A DNA stretch of 62,289 nt from an uncultured Parabacteroides sp. (GTDB lineage Bacteria; Bacteroidota; Bacteroidia; Bacteroidales; Tannerellaceae): the NCBI GenBank assembly GCA_900541965.1, contig UQLN01000027.1, forward strand, positions 1 to 62,289. The letters run 5' to 3'. The notes under the pieces are model-generated. The model was not told the origin of the DNA. It ran no database searches and saw only the letters and a list, made by a program, of their open reading frames with translations. Below, one piece after another: positions 44,870-52,623 of this stretch. The position numbers were made by a program, and so were the translations under genes. Position 1 is the first letter of the stretch; each line of letters opens with the position of its first letter.

Positions 44870-45268
44870 ATGGTACAAAAAGATTTAATTCTTGATTTCA
44901 ATCTCTACTTGTGTGAGAAATTTGGCTACAGAGAAAGCTGTAGCGTGATGTCCCATGCCAACGGCTTTTGTGTGGACATTCGTGAACGTGATTTAGACTG
45001 CTATATCCGCTTCTGGGAGTATAGCTGTGGAAGAGGCAACTTTCCCGACTGGTCTATCATCATTGTGCGCAGTAATTTCAAAAAGAACCAAGAAGAAAGC
45101 CTGAAAGACTTGGCTCGGTTCTTCAAGGAGTACATGCCACGCTACGGTTACAAATACCTCTGCACCGAAGATGATGACTACAAGTATTATCAGACACTTG
45201 GTTTAAAGTGTATAATGGACGGTTTTTATCCCAATTATGCACTTGCACTGAAGGATTTGAATGTCTGA
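44870..45268 (+). CDS. Hypothetical element protein
   Basis: A 132-residue protein, rich in aromatic residues and Asp/Glu (RERDLDCYIRFWEYSCGRGNF), of no recognised family. It ends 16 bp before a terminator that closes the mobilization module; the hsdS silent half begins right after. The role is unknown. Confidence 0.6.
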   Translation: MVQKDLILDFNLYLCEKFGYRESCSVMSHANGFCVDIRERDLDCYIRFWEYSCGRGNFPDWSIIIVRSNFKKNQEESLKDLARFFKEYMPRYGYKYLCTEDDDYKYYQTLGLKCIMDGFYPNYALALKDLNV

Positions 45269-45283
45269 GACATGGTTTAGAGT

Positions 45284-45312
45284 TAAGGAGGGGATTTTTC
45301 CTCTCCTTTTCT
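45284..45312 (+). terminator. Terminator closing the mobilization module
   Basis: Stem AAGGAGGGGA/TCCTCTCCTT (one mismatch) followed by TTTTC. It insulates the silent hsdS half from upstream transcription. Confidence 0.7.
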
Positions 45313-45319
45313 TATATAC

Positions 45320-45338
45320 CGATAAATCAGAATTTAGA
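45320..45338 (+). repeat. hsdS recombination site A
   Basis: Nineteen-base copy of CGATAAATCAGAATTTAGA, in plus orientation, directly before the silent C-terminal hsdS half. Identical copies are at 47688-47706 (plus) and 49185-49203 (minus). Confidence 0.75.
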
Positions 45339-45342
45339 GACG

Positions 45343-46101
45343 ATGGCGAAACAACTCTATGACTATTGGTTCGTGCAGTTTGACTTCCCGAATGAGGAAG
45401 GCAAACCGTATAAATCAAGTGGTGGAGAAATGGTATGGAATGAGAAATTAAAGCGTGATATTCCTGCGTCATGGAAAACCAAAGCGATAGAAGATATTGC
45501 TGATGTTTATAATGGTGCAACCCCTTCAACTGTTAATGAGCAAAATTATGGAGGAGATATTGTTTGGATTACTCCGAAAGATTTATCTGACCAGAAGCAA
45601 AAATTTGTCTATCTGGGAGAACGCAATATTTCACAAGCAGGATATAATTCTTGCAGTACTCATTTATTGCCTCCAAATACAATATTAATGTCAAGCCGTG
45701 CGCCAATAGGTCTGTTGTCTATTGCTAAAACTGAGTTGTGTACCAATCAGGGATTTAAGAACTTTGTTCCAAAAGCGGAAAACATATCAACTTACCTGTA
45801 TTATTACCTAAACATTCACATCAGGCAGATAGAACAACTTGGTACTGGTACAACATTCAAAGAGGTTTCTCGTGAAGACGTGTTGAAATTTCCAATTCTA
45901 AAGCCAAGTGATACAATTTTGGATTTATGGGAAGAGCGAGTATCAGCTCTTAATAATAAACAGTTTGAAATTCAAAAAGAAAAAGAATATCTTACTAAGC
46001 AGCGTGACGGGCTCCTACCGCTTTTGATGAACGGTCAGGTATCGGTAAATTCTGATTTAGCAGTCTCTTATATTATATATAAGGACGTAAATATCAGAAT
46101 T
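45343..46101 (+). pseudogene. Silent hsdS C-terminal half (spare target-recognition domain)
   Basis: A 253-codon stretch encodes the central conserved region (AKQLYDYWFVQFDFPN, KSSGGEMVWNEKLKR) and a full second target-recognition domain ending LLPLLMNGQVSV. The domain sequence differs from that in the active hsdS, while the shared borders match it. It has no N-terminal half and no start signals of its own. It also has no stop: the frame continues into the recombinase gene. Inversion between sites A and C would fuse it to the active N-terminal half. Confidence 0.8.
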
Positions 46102-47094
46102 ATGAAAGAAAACATCATTCAGGCGATAGTTGCGAAGATGCAGCGTGACTTAGATTGCCGACAAATGGCGCAGCTTAAAGCTGTGCTTACATCAGAACTG
46201 CATAACGTTGAGATTATCGAAAAAGAGGAGTGTGTGTACCAGCAAACACAAGAAAACGAACAGTTTCTTAACTCTTTTATATCAGCAAAGAAAATAGAGG
46301 GGTGTTCAGATAAGACATTGGCGTACTACCGTAATACCATTGAACGGCTATTAGTTACACTTTCAATGGCTATCTGTCATATTACCACATCCGACATTCG
46401 TACTTATCTATCCGATTATCAAGAAGAACATCAATCCAGTAAAGTTACCATTGACAATATGCGACGCATCTTTTCCAGTTTCTTTGCATGGTTAGAAGAT
46501 GAAGACTACATCGCCAAAAGTCCGGTCAGACGTATCCACAAGGTTAAAACTGATTCACTTGTAAAAGAGGTACTTTCTGACGAACAATTGGAGCAACTTC
46601 GAGATAGTTGCACTAACAAACGAGACCTTGCTATTATAGACTTTCTTTCATCTACAGGCATTCGTGTAGGTGAATTAGTAAAACTGAACCGTGAAGATAT
46701 AGACTTTCACGAACGACAGTGTGTGGTATTCGGAAAGGGAAATAAGGAACGTGTTGTTTACTTCAATGCCCGAACCAAACTGCATTTGCAACAATACCTC
46801 AATGGGCGTACTGACGACAATCCTGCTTTATTCGTCTCACTCCATTCTCCTCACACACGCCTTACTATCAGTGGCGTAGAAGTAAAAATCCGGAAATTGG
46901 GACAAGCACTTTCTATACCTAAAGTTCATCCTCACAAGTTCCGTCGTACCCTTGCGACAATGGCTATCGACAAAGGTATGCCTATTGAACAGGTGCAACG
47001 CTTACTTGGACATGTACGTATTGACACAACACTGCATTATGCGATTGTGAACCAAAACAATGTAAAATTAGCTCATAAGAAGTACTTGGGATAA
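46102..47094 (+). CDS. Tyrosine recombinase for hsdS inversion
   Basis: A 330-residue XerC/D-like recombinase. The catalytic residues are complete: R188 (TGIRVGE), K212, H278 and R281 (HPHKFRR), H304 (LLGH) and Y313 (LHYAI). The ATG at 46102 gives a normal N-terminus, but the frame is open from the silent hsdS half upstream, so a fusion product is possible. It lies between two silent hsdS halves, and three matching 19-bp sites surround it, so its job is very likely to shuffle hsdS. Confidence 0.85.
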   Translation: MKENIIQAIVAKMQRDLDCRQMAQLKAVLTSELHNVEIIEKEECVYQQTQENEQFLNSFISAKKIEGCSDKTLAYYRNTIERLLVTLSMAICHITTSDIRTYLSDYQEEHQSSKVTIDNMRRIFSSFFAWLEDEDYIAKSPVRRIHKVKTDSLVKEVLSDEQLEQLRDSCTNKRDLAIIDFLSSTGIRVGELVKLNREDIDFHERQCVVFGKGNKERVVYFNARTKLHLQQYLNGRTDDNPALFVSLHSPHTRLTISGVEVKIRKLGQALSIPKVHPHKFRRTLATMAIDKGMPIEQVQRLLGHVRIDTTLHYAIVNQNNVKLAHKKYLG

Positions 47095-47125
47095 GTAATC
47101 ATACAGGATTCTGCCTGAAAATGCG

Positions 47126-47152
47126 TAACTTTGCATCCAAAACTGGATGCAA
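47126..47152 (+). promoter_or_regulatory. Promoter -7 box and leader hairpin of the silent hsdS N-half
   Basis: TAACTTTG (47126-47133) matches TAnnTTTG. Right after it TTGCATCC (47131-47138) pairs with GGATGCAA (47145-47152), which overlaps the first possible ATG, so the start could be masked. Confidence 0.4.
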
Positions 47153-47728
47153 ATGGAAAAATATAAATTGGGAGACATCACTACTGTTGAAATCAGTGGA
47201 GTAGACAAGAAAATGAAAGACGGAGAAAAAGAAATTCGTCTTTGTAACTTTGTAGATGTTTATTATAACTGGGCTATTACCGCAGCTCAGTATGATAGTT
47301 TTATGCTTGCTACAGCCCGTTCCAATGAAATTTCCAAATTCCAATTGAAGAAAGGTCAAGTAGCCTTAACTAAGGACAGTGAAACCCGTGACGACATTGG
47401 CATTCCTACTTATATTGCCGATGATTTTGATGATGTCATATTGGGTTACCATTGCGCTCTGATTACTCCAAACAAAGACATTCTAGATGGACGTTATCTG
47501 AACGCTCTTCTACAAACAGACTATGCAAAGAAATATTTCGCTTGTAATGCCTCTGGAAGCGGACAACGCTATGCGTTATCCATAGAAGCTCTCAATTCCT
47601 TTCCTGTTCCAGTAATTCCATTGCAAGAACAAAAACAAATTGGCGAAACATTCTCTGCATTAGATAAAAAAATTGAACTTAATCGTGCGATAAATCAGAA
47701 TTTAGAGGTTTATAATCTCTGGTTGTAG
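47147..47728 (+). pseudogene. Silent hsdS N-terminal half (spare target-recognition domain)
   Basis: A 193-codon frame encoding one full N-terminal target-recognition domain (KYKLGDITTVEISGVDKKM to IPLQEQKQIGETFSALDKKIELNRAINQNLE). After the recombination site it breaks into a 6-residue tail (VYNLWL) and stops. The part up to the site matches the active hsdS only in the border region. Inversion between sites B and C would join it to the active C-terminal half. The ATG at 47153 is an alternative start. Confidence 0.8.
47688..47706 (+). repeat. hsdS recombination site B
   Basis: Same 19 bases as site A, plus orientation, at the 3' end of the silent N-half. It shares CGTG upstream with site C. 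It overlaps the last codons of the DUF2971 gene on the other strand. Confidence 0.75.
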
Positions 47729-48478
47729 CTTAAAGGCATCGGCATATACACGCATTTGGTAAAGATTGATGTGTGGGTTCAGTTTCTTACGGACAAACTG
47801 AATTATTTTTTCTTTCTCTTGCTCATCTATGTTGACACCAAAATAGATCGACTCAAAACATTCTCCTTTCACCGGCATATAATGGTGTATCTCTCGCCAA
47901 TCCCATGTTTCCTTAGGATGTTTGGCTTGTGTTGGAGTCAAGGCTGCATACATAGCACTTGGTTTAGGCATTACTAATCTGACCTCCTGCTCATATTCCC
48001 ACTCCTTCGCTTTTGTTTGCCATTGGTAATTGAAAATATCCTGTGCTGAATTATATGCGCTTGGACGTTCGATGATATTACAATATTGAACATCAAGGAC
48101 AATAGGATTAATGTATATTGAGCCAAACATTGGAGGAACAGATTCTAGTACTTTATCCAAATCAAGACCGATGCAGATGCCTTTGTGGTTATAACAATAA
48201 TGTGCCCACATGAGTATAGAGTCATTGATTTTTGACAAGCTGCACAGCCATGTATCATTACGCAAATTGAATGCATCGTTTTCCTCTTTCTCTACCCACC
48301 AATCCTTTGGTATCCATCCTTGAAGTTTAGAGTCCGGCACATTTGAGTAGTCAATTAATTTAGGATGACAATCAAAAGGGTCATTCAGTTGAGACGCATT
48401 AGTGAATTGGAGATTCCGGTTTCCAATCATGCTCTTTGCGCCAACTATATCTAAATATTTGTAGAGTATACGAGACAT
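47702..48478 (-). CDS. DUF2971 protein in the hsd locus
   Basis: A 258-residue DUF2971-family protein (SRILYKYLDIVGAKSMIGNRNLQFTNASQLNDPFDCHPKLI start, LCSLSKINDSILMWAHYCYNHKGICIGL core). The family has no proven function but is often found in defence loci. It is the last gene of the hsd operon (4 bp after hsdS) and lies inside the segment between sites B and C, so it would turn with it. Confidence 0.8.
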   Translation of the reverse strand: MSRILYKYLDIVGAKSMIGNRNLQFTNASQLNDPFDCHPKLIDYSNVPDSKLQGWIPKDWWVEKEENDAFNLRNDTWLCSLSKINDSILMWAHYCYNHKGICIGLDLDKVLESVPPMFGSIYINPIVLDVQYCNIIERPSAYNSAQDIFNYQWQTKAKEWEYEQEVRLVMPKPSAMYAALTPTQAKHPKETWDWREIHHYMPVKGECFESIYFGVNIDEQEKEKIIQFVRKKLNPHINLYQMRVYADAFKLQPEIINL

Positions 48479-48481
48479 TTT

Positions 48482-49741
48482 TTATTCTATTGTTATTTGT
48501 CCATTCATTAAAAGTGGTAAAAGTTCGTCACGCTGCTTAGTCAAAACTTTGAGCTGTGCGATATTATTATGTAAATGTACTATTATATTTTCAATCAGTA
48601 GAGAAAATTTTATTGCTATTTCAGAATTATAAGGAAAATCAAATTTCATCATAAGTTCTGGATTTATTCTTCTGTGGCTATGAGAAGTACCAGTAGCACC
48701 TTGCGTACAGTATTCAATGAATTTTGCACTTTTAGCCAACATGAACAAGAAACCTTTTGTTTTCAGAGAAGCAGGATTCCATACAACAAATTCTGTTGAA
48801 CAAATCTGATTAGATCCTCTATTTCCACAGATTACTCGACTTGTCCAAGGATTAAGTTTAGATACCAAAATACAATTGTTAGTGACTATAAACTTTGCAC
48901 TTTGAATATCTATTCCATATTCTTCTGCGTAAGTTCCTGTTTTATCATATTCGGGCAAACTATAATGTTTGAATAATTCATTAGGCTGTGCCTGTGGATT
49001 AACTGTTTCTTTTGAAATACTTGCTAATTGATAAATGTTTGCATTTGTCCACTCTTTTGGAATCATTCTTTTTAACTTTTCATTCCATACCATTTCTCCA
49101 CCACTTGATTTATACGGCTTGCCATCTTTGTTGGGAAAGTCAAACTGCACAAACCAGTAATCATAGAGTTGCTTTGCCATCGCTTCTAAATTCTGATTTA
49201 TCGCACGGTTAAGAGCTATTTTTTTGTCTAACGTAGATATCACACTTGATATTCTTTTCTGTTCGCTGATTGGTGGTATTGGGAAAGCGTATTCCGAAAG
49301 CAAATCGAATGTAATTTGAGGAAATGAACCTATCCGATTCTCGGCTCTTCGTTGGAGTATATCAAGAAAAGGTTGATTTGTCAAGCAATAATAAAAATAC
49401 TCTAAATCAACATCTTCATTATATTTTCGCAATACCATTAATTTGGTAGATACAACATAGTCTTTAGTATCTTCTGTTGTAACTTTAGCAAATCTTCTGT
49501 TAGCAGGACGTATTTCACTGAACAAAATATCGTCCTTTACTATGGTCTTCTTAAATTGGCCTTTTAGCTCATCTACAGAAGTTAGCGTACCGCTACCCAT
49601 TACCCCATTTTCTACATCAGATGTATTTATGGCAATGAGTTTATCTTTATCAAATCTGTGAGTTTCTGAAACTGTACGCACAATTTGATTTATTTTCAGA
49701 ACTTTAGTGTGATTTGCATTATATTTTTTCAATTCCATCAT
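48482..49741 (-). CDS. hsdS: Type I restriction specificity subunit (expressed copy)
   Basis: A 419-residue HsdS with two target-recognition domains. The N-terminal domain (about 1-165) ends at EQKRISSVISTLDKKIALNRAINQNLE, the central conserved region. The C-terminal domain (about 225-390) ends LLPLLMNGQITIE. HsdS sets the DNA target for both methylation and cleavage. Recombination site C lies inside the central region, so either half can be swapped. Reads in the order hsdR, hsdM, rhuM, hsdS. Confidence 0.93.
   Translation of the reverse strand: MMELKKYNANHTKVLKINQIVRTVSETHRFDKDKLIAINTSDVENGVMGSGTLTSVDELKGQFKKTIVKDDILFSEIRPANRRFAKVTTEDTKDYVVSTKLMVLRKYNEDVDLEYFYYCLTNQPFLDILQRRAENRIGSFPQITFDLLSEYAFPIPPISEQKRISSVISTLDKKIALNRAINQNLEAMAKQLYDYWFVQFDFPNKDGKPYKSSGGEMVWNEKLKRMIPKEWTNANIYQLASISKETVNPQAQPNELFKHYSLPEYDKTGTYAEEYGIDIQSAKFIVTNNCILVSKLNPWTSRVICGNRGSNQICSTEFVVWNPASLKTKGFLFMLAKSAKFIEYCTQGATGTSHSHRRINPELMMKFDFPYNSEIAIKFSLLIENIIVHLHNNIAQLKVLTKQRDELLPLLMNGQITIE
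49185..49203 (-). repeat. hsdS recombination site C (inside active gene)
   Basis: Minus-strand copy of the same 19 bases, encoding part of RAINQNLE between the two halves of HsdS. It is inverted relative to sites A and B, the arrangement needed for inversion. Confidence 0.75.
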
Positions 49742-49785
49742 TTTTCGTTTAATTCCTTACCCAACTTCGCTTCATACTCGTCTAC

Positions 49786-49830
49786 AATATCTACATTTAC
49801 TCCCCAACTTGGGGAGTAAATGTAGATATT
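49786..49830. repeat. 45-bp perfect palindrome between rhuM and hsdS
   Basis: Bases 49786-49807 and 49809-49830 are exact reverse complements around a single centre base. There is no T-run on the minus strand, so it is not a simple terminator. It may be an mRNA hairpin that sets hsdS levels, or a cassette border. Confidence 0.6.
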
Positions 49831-49863
49831 GGATAAATAAATTTTCCACAACTTTTGGAAGAA

Positions 49864-50865
49864 TTACTTATCCAATATACCCCTAACTTCTTTGTCAAAG
49901 TCAGAATCTATCCGTTGCGTTTTATTAAAAATATCATATTCGCTTTCTGCCTTCACTTTGACTTGTGATGCTGAAATACGCCCTTTGTCCGGCAAAATTT
50001 GATAACGGCGGAATGTGAGGAACTCATTGACACTTTCAGAAAATTGGGACATGTTGAATGTATTCTCACGCTCGATAAGATCTTCTATATAATCAAAGAA
50101 ACCAGTGACCGCACGTTCCAATTGGCGAATTTCCTTTTCCTGTAAATAGTTCTTAGCTATTGACACATCCGATTTCAAGATACGTCCATCAGGTGCATTC
50201 TTCCATGTAGTCAGCCCCATGTGTTCTTTGTTATGGTCTGCCTTTGTATAGATAATCTCTGCTGCCGTTTGCCCGGTAATGGCATAATGAAAACGATTCT
50301 GTATCATGGCATAGAAATCGCGAGTTGTAGGCGAATTCCTATCATAGTCTATACTACATTCTGCATATATATCGGTAATCTGTTGCCAGATACGTCGCTC
50401 ACTGGCACGAATAGAGCGTACCCTTTCCAGCAATTCACGAAAATAATCTTTTCCGAATACCGCCGTTCCCTGCTTTAAGCGTTCATCGTCAAGCACAAAC
50501 CCTTTTTTTATGTACTCATTGAGAATCTTGGTTGCCCACTGACGAAACTTAGTAGCTTTTGGGGAAGAAACACGGTAACCAACTGCAATAATCATATCAA
50601 GATTATAGAAATCGACCAAATCTTCCACCTCGCCTCTTATACCTCGGTTTACGACAGTTGCAATTTTTGCAACTGTCGTATCTTGCTGCAGTTCTTCATC
50701 CTTGAAGATATTGGCTATATGCCGACTAATACCCGATTTGTCAATACCGAAAAGCTCTGCCATAGCCTTTTGCGTACACCAAATGGTCTCGTCTTTTATA
50801 ATGATCTGTACCTTCCCCTCTTCATCAGGGAGGTTATATAGTAAAAACTGAATTTCGTTACTCAT
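49864..50865 (-). CDS. RhuM-family protein inserted in the hsd operon
   Basis: A 333-residue RhuM-family (PF13310) protein. The N-terminal part has IWCTQKAMAELFGIDKSGISRHI (HTH-like) and DFYNLDMIIAVGYRVSSPKATKFRQWA; the C-terminal domain has FHYAITGQTAAEIIY and the family ending. RhuM proteins are common beside hsdM/hsdS in enteric and gut bacteria; the biochemical role is not known. It stands between hsdM and hsdS, bordered on both sides by perfect palindromes. Confidence 0.88.
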   Translation of the reverse strand: MSNEIQFLLYNLPDEEGKVQIIIKDETIWCTQKAMAELFGIDKSGISRHIANIFKDEELQQDTTVAKIATVVNRGIRGEVEDLVDFYNLDMIIAVGYRVSSPKATKFRQWATKILNEYIKKGFVLDDERLKQGTAVFGKDYFRELLERVRSIRASERRIWQQITDIYAECSIDYDRNSPTTRDFYAMIQNRFHYAITGQTAAEIIYTKADHNKEHMGLTTWKNAPDGRILKSDVSIAKNYLQEKEIRQLERAVTGFFDYIEDLIERENTFNMSQFSESVNEFLTFRRYQILPDKGRISASQVKVKAESEYDIFNKTQRIDSDFDKEVRGILDK

Positions 50866-50920
50866 TGTTAGTTCAATTTCTTATTTTTATAATTGGCAAA
50901 CAATTGTGGCAATTTTCTAA

Positions 50921-50943
50921 TTGTCCCACATTTCGTGGGACAA
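50921..50943. repeat. Palindrome between hsdM and rhuM
   Basis: TTGTCCCAC (50921-50929) pairs with GTGGGACAA (50935-50943), with a 5-base loop. Only a weak T-rich tail follows on the minus strand. Confidence 0.5.
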
Positions 50944-50959
50944 AACATAAATACCTCGT

Positions 50960-52618
50960 TTATTCGTTACCTACGTTTGCGTTGAAATGCAAAGCATCCA
51001 ACTGTTTCATTATTTCTTCTTCCAAGCGATGACTCTCTGCAAATTGCTCGGAAAGGGTTTGCTTGTAGTTCGCCATTCGGGAATTAAACTCATCTTCGGT
51101 TATATCTACATAATCAATCTTGATGTCGAAATATTGTCCGGCAGAAAGAGAATATCCTTTTTCCTTTATCTCATCGTAAGTAACAGCCACGGAAAAATCT
51201 TCTACAGCTTCCTTTCGTTGGAATGTGCCGACAATCTTCTCTATCTCATCATCATTCAGTCGTACCTTTTTTAATCCGTTGGCATCCTTGTATTCTTCGC
51301 CCAATTTGCTGGCATCAATTAAAATCACCTTTTCGGCAGTGGCAGATTTATCAAAGAACAACACACTGACATTCGTACCCGTATTGGCAAACACATTGCT
51401 TGGCATGGAAACACAGCCAAACACCACTTTGTCATCTACTATCTTATGAAGAATTTTGTTCTCAATACCACTTTTTGCGGTAATAAAGCCTGTTGGAATA
51501 ACAATTGCTCCCTTCCCTGTTTTTTTCAACGAATTGATAACGTGCTGGATAAAACAGGTATATATTGCCATAGACTCTTTCTTTTTAGCTGGCACATTGG
51601 GGACTCCAGCCCCAAAACGAGCAGGCATGGCAGCTATTTTCTCTCTGGTATCGGAAAAATCCATTTTAAAAGGCGGATTACTTACCACAAAATCAAATTG
51701 ACGCAACTGTTGTCCGTCATCGCTCTTATGATAGGGGCTAACAAGAGTATCACCCTGAATGGCATTATCAAGCGAAGATACAAGTCCGTTAAGCAACAAA
51801 TTAAGTTTCAACATTTTGTTGCTTCGCTGGGAAATATCCTGCGAGAAGATGGTACAACGGTCTTCACCTATTTGATGACTGAGTGCCATCAGAAGTGTAC
51901 CTGTTCCTGCCGATGGGTCATAACATTCCATGCTATGCAAATCGGCATTATCCCCCACTAACAGACGAGCCATAATCGTTGCTATGGCATGAGGTGTATA
52001 ATACTCCGCATATTTTCCTCCTCCGGCGGTATTGTAGTCCTTAATCAAATACTCAAAGATACTGGAGAAGAAATCGTAGTTTTGCGCAAACGCCTCTTCA
52101 AAAGAGAAGTTTACCAATTTATCCACCAATGCACGAGCGAATGGGGCACGTTGTGCTGTATCGGTCACAAATGGAGTCAACGCCTCAAACAAAGGTATTT
52201 TTGTGTTGGCTGTGGTCTGTGTGGAAAATATATCCGCATTTTGTTCCGCTATATCGGTCATAGTAGAATCGAAGATGGTATCAAAATCCCCCTTCCCCTG
52301 TTGATTCCAAAGATTGGCTATCAGGTGGTAAGGTTCAAGCATCGGAACATCCGGAGAAATGGCACTCTGAATAAGCATACGTTCATCATCAGAAAGATTC
52401 TCGTATGCTGTCTCCCATTTTACATCTCCCGTCAATTTCTTGGCAATCTCACTCTTCGCATTTTTTAGTTCATAACCAAATTTATCATTCAGAAATTTAT
52501 AGAGAAATACCTGAGTGATAATTTTATATTCGTTACCATCGTTACCCATACCGTATGACTGGCAGGTGGCTTTAAGACCATCGATGAGTTTTAATGTTTT
52601 TTCTTTAATATCTGACAT
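50960..52618 (-). CDS. hsdM: Type I restriction DNA methyltransferase subunit
   Basis: A 552-residue N6-adenine methyltransferase. It has an N-terminal HsdM_N domain (1-130), the AdoMet motif DPSAGTGTLLMAL (about 235-247) and the catalytic NPPF (about 316-319). With HsdS it methylates host DNA; with HsdR it cuts unmodified DNA. It starts 5 bp after hsdR. Confidence 0.95.
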   Translation of the reverse strand: MSDIKEKTLKLIDGLKATCQSYGMGNDGNEYKIITQVFLYKFLNDKFGYELKNAKSEIAKKLTGDVKWETAYENLSDDERMLIQSAISPDVPMLEPYHLIANLWNQQGKGDFDTIFDSTMTDIAEQNADIFSTQTTANTKIPLFEALTPFVTDTAQRAPFARALVDKLVNFSFEEAFAQNYDFFSSIFEYLIKDYNTAGGGKYAEYYTPHAIATIMARLLVGDNADLHSMECYDPSAGTGTLLMALSHQIGEDRCTIFSQDISQRSNKMLKLNLLLNGLVSSLDNAIQGDTLVSPYHKSDDGQQLRQFDFVVSNPPFKMDFSDTREKIAAMPARFGAGVPNVPAKKKESMAIYTCFIQHVINSLKKTGKGAIVIPTGFITAKSGIENKILHKIVDDKVVFGCVSMPSNVFANTGTNVSVLFFDKSATAEKVILIDASKLGEEYKDANGLKKVRLNDDEIEKIVGTFQRKEAVEDFSVAVTYDEIKEKGYSLSAGQYFDIKIDYVDITEDEFNSRMANYKQTLSEQFAESHRLEEEIMKQLDALHFNANVGNE

Positions 52619-52623
52619 AATCT

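Noticed and set aside
45284..45342. Frame from 45208 as the true start of the silent hsdS half
   Set aside because: It runs through a terminator and the end of the previous gene; homology to HsdS begins only at the recombination site.
47715..47730. GCATCGGCA string as a right attachment site
   Set aside because: It is inside the DUF2971 coding region, the match to the mnmE end is only nine or ten bases, and mobile genes continue far beyond.
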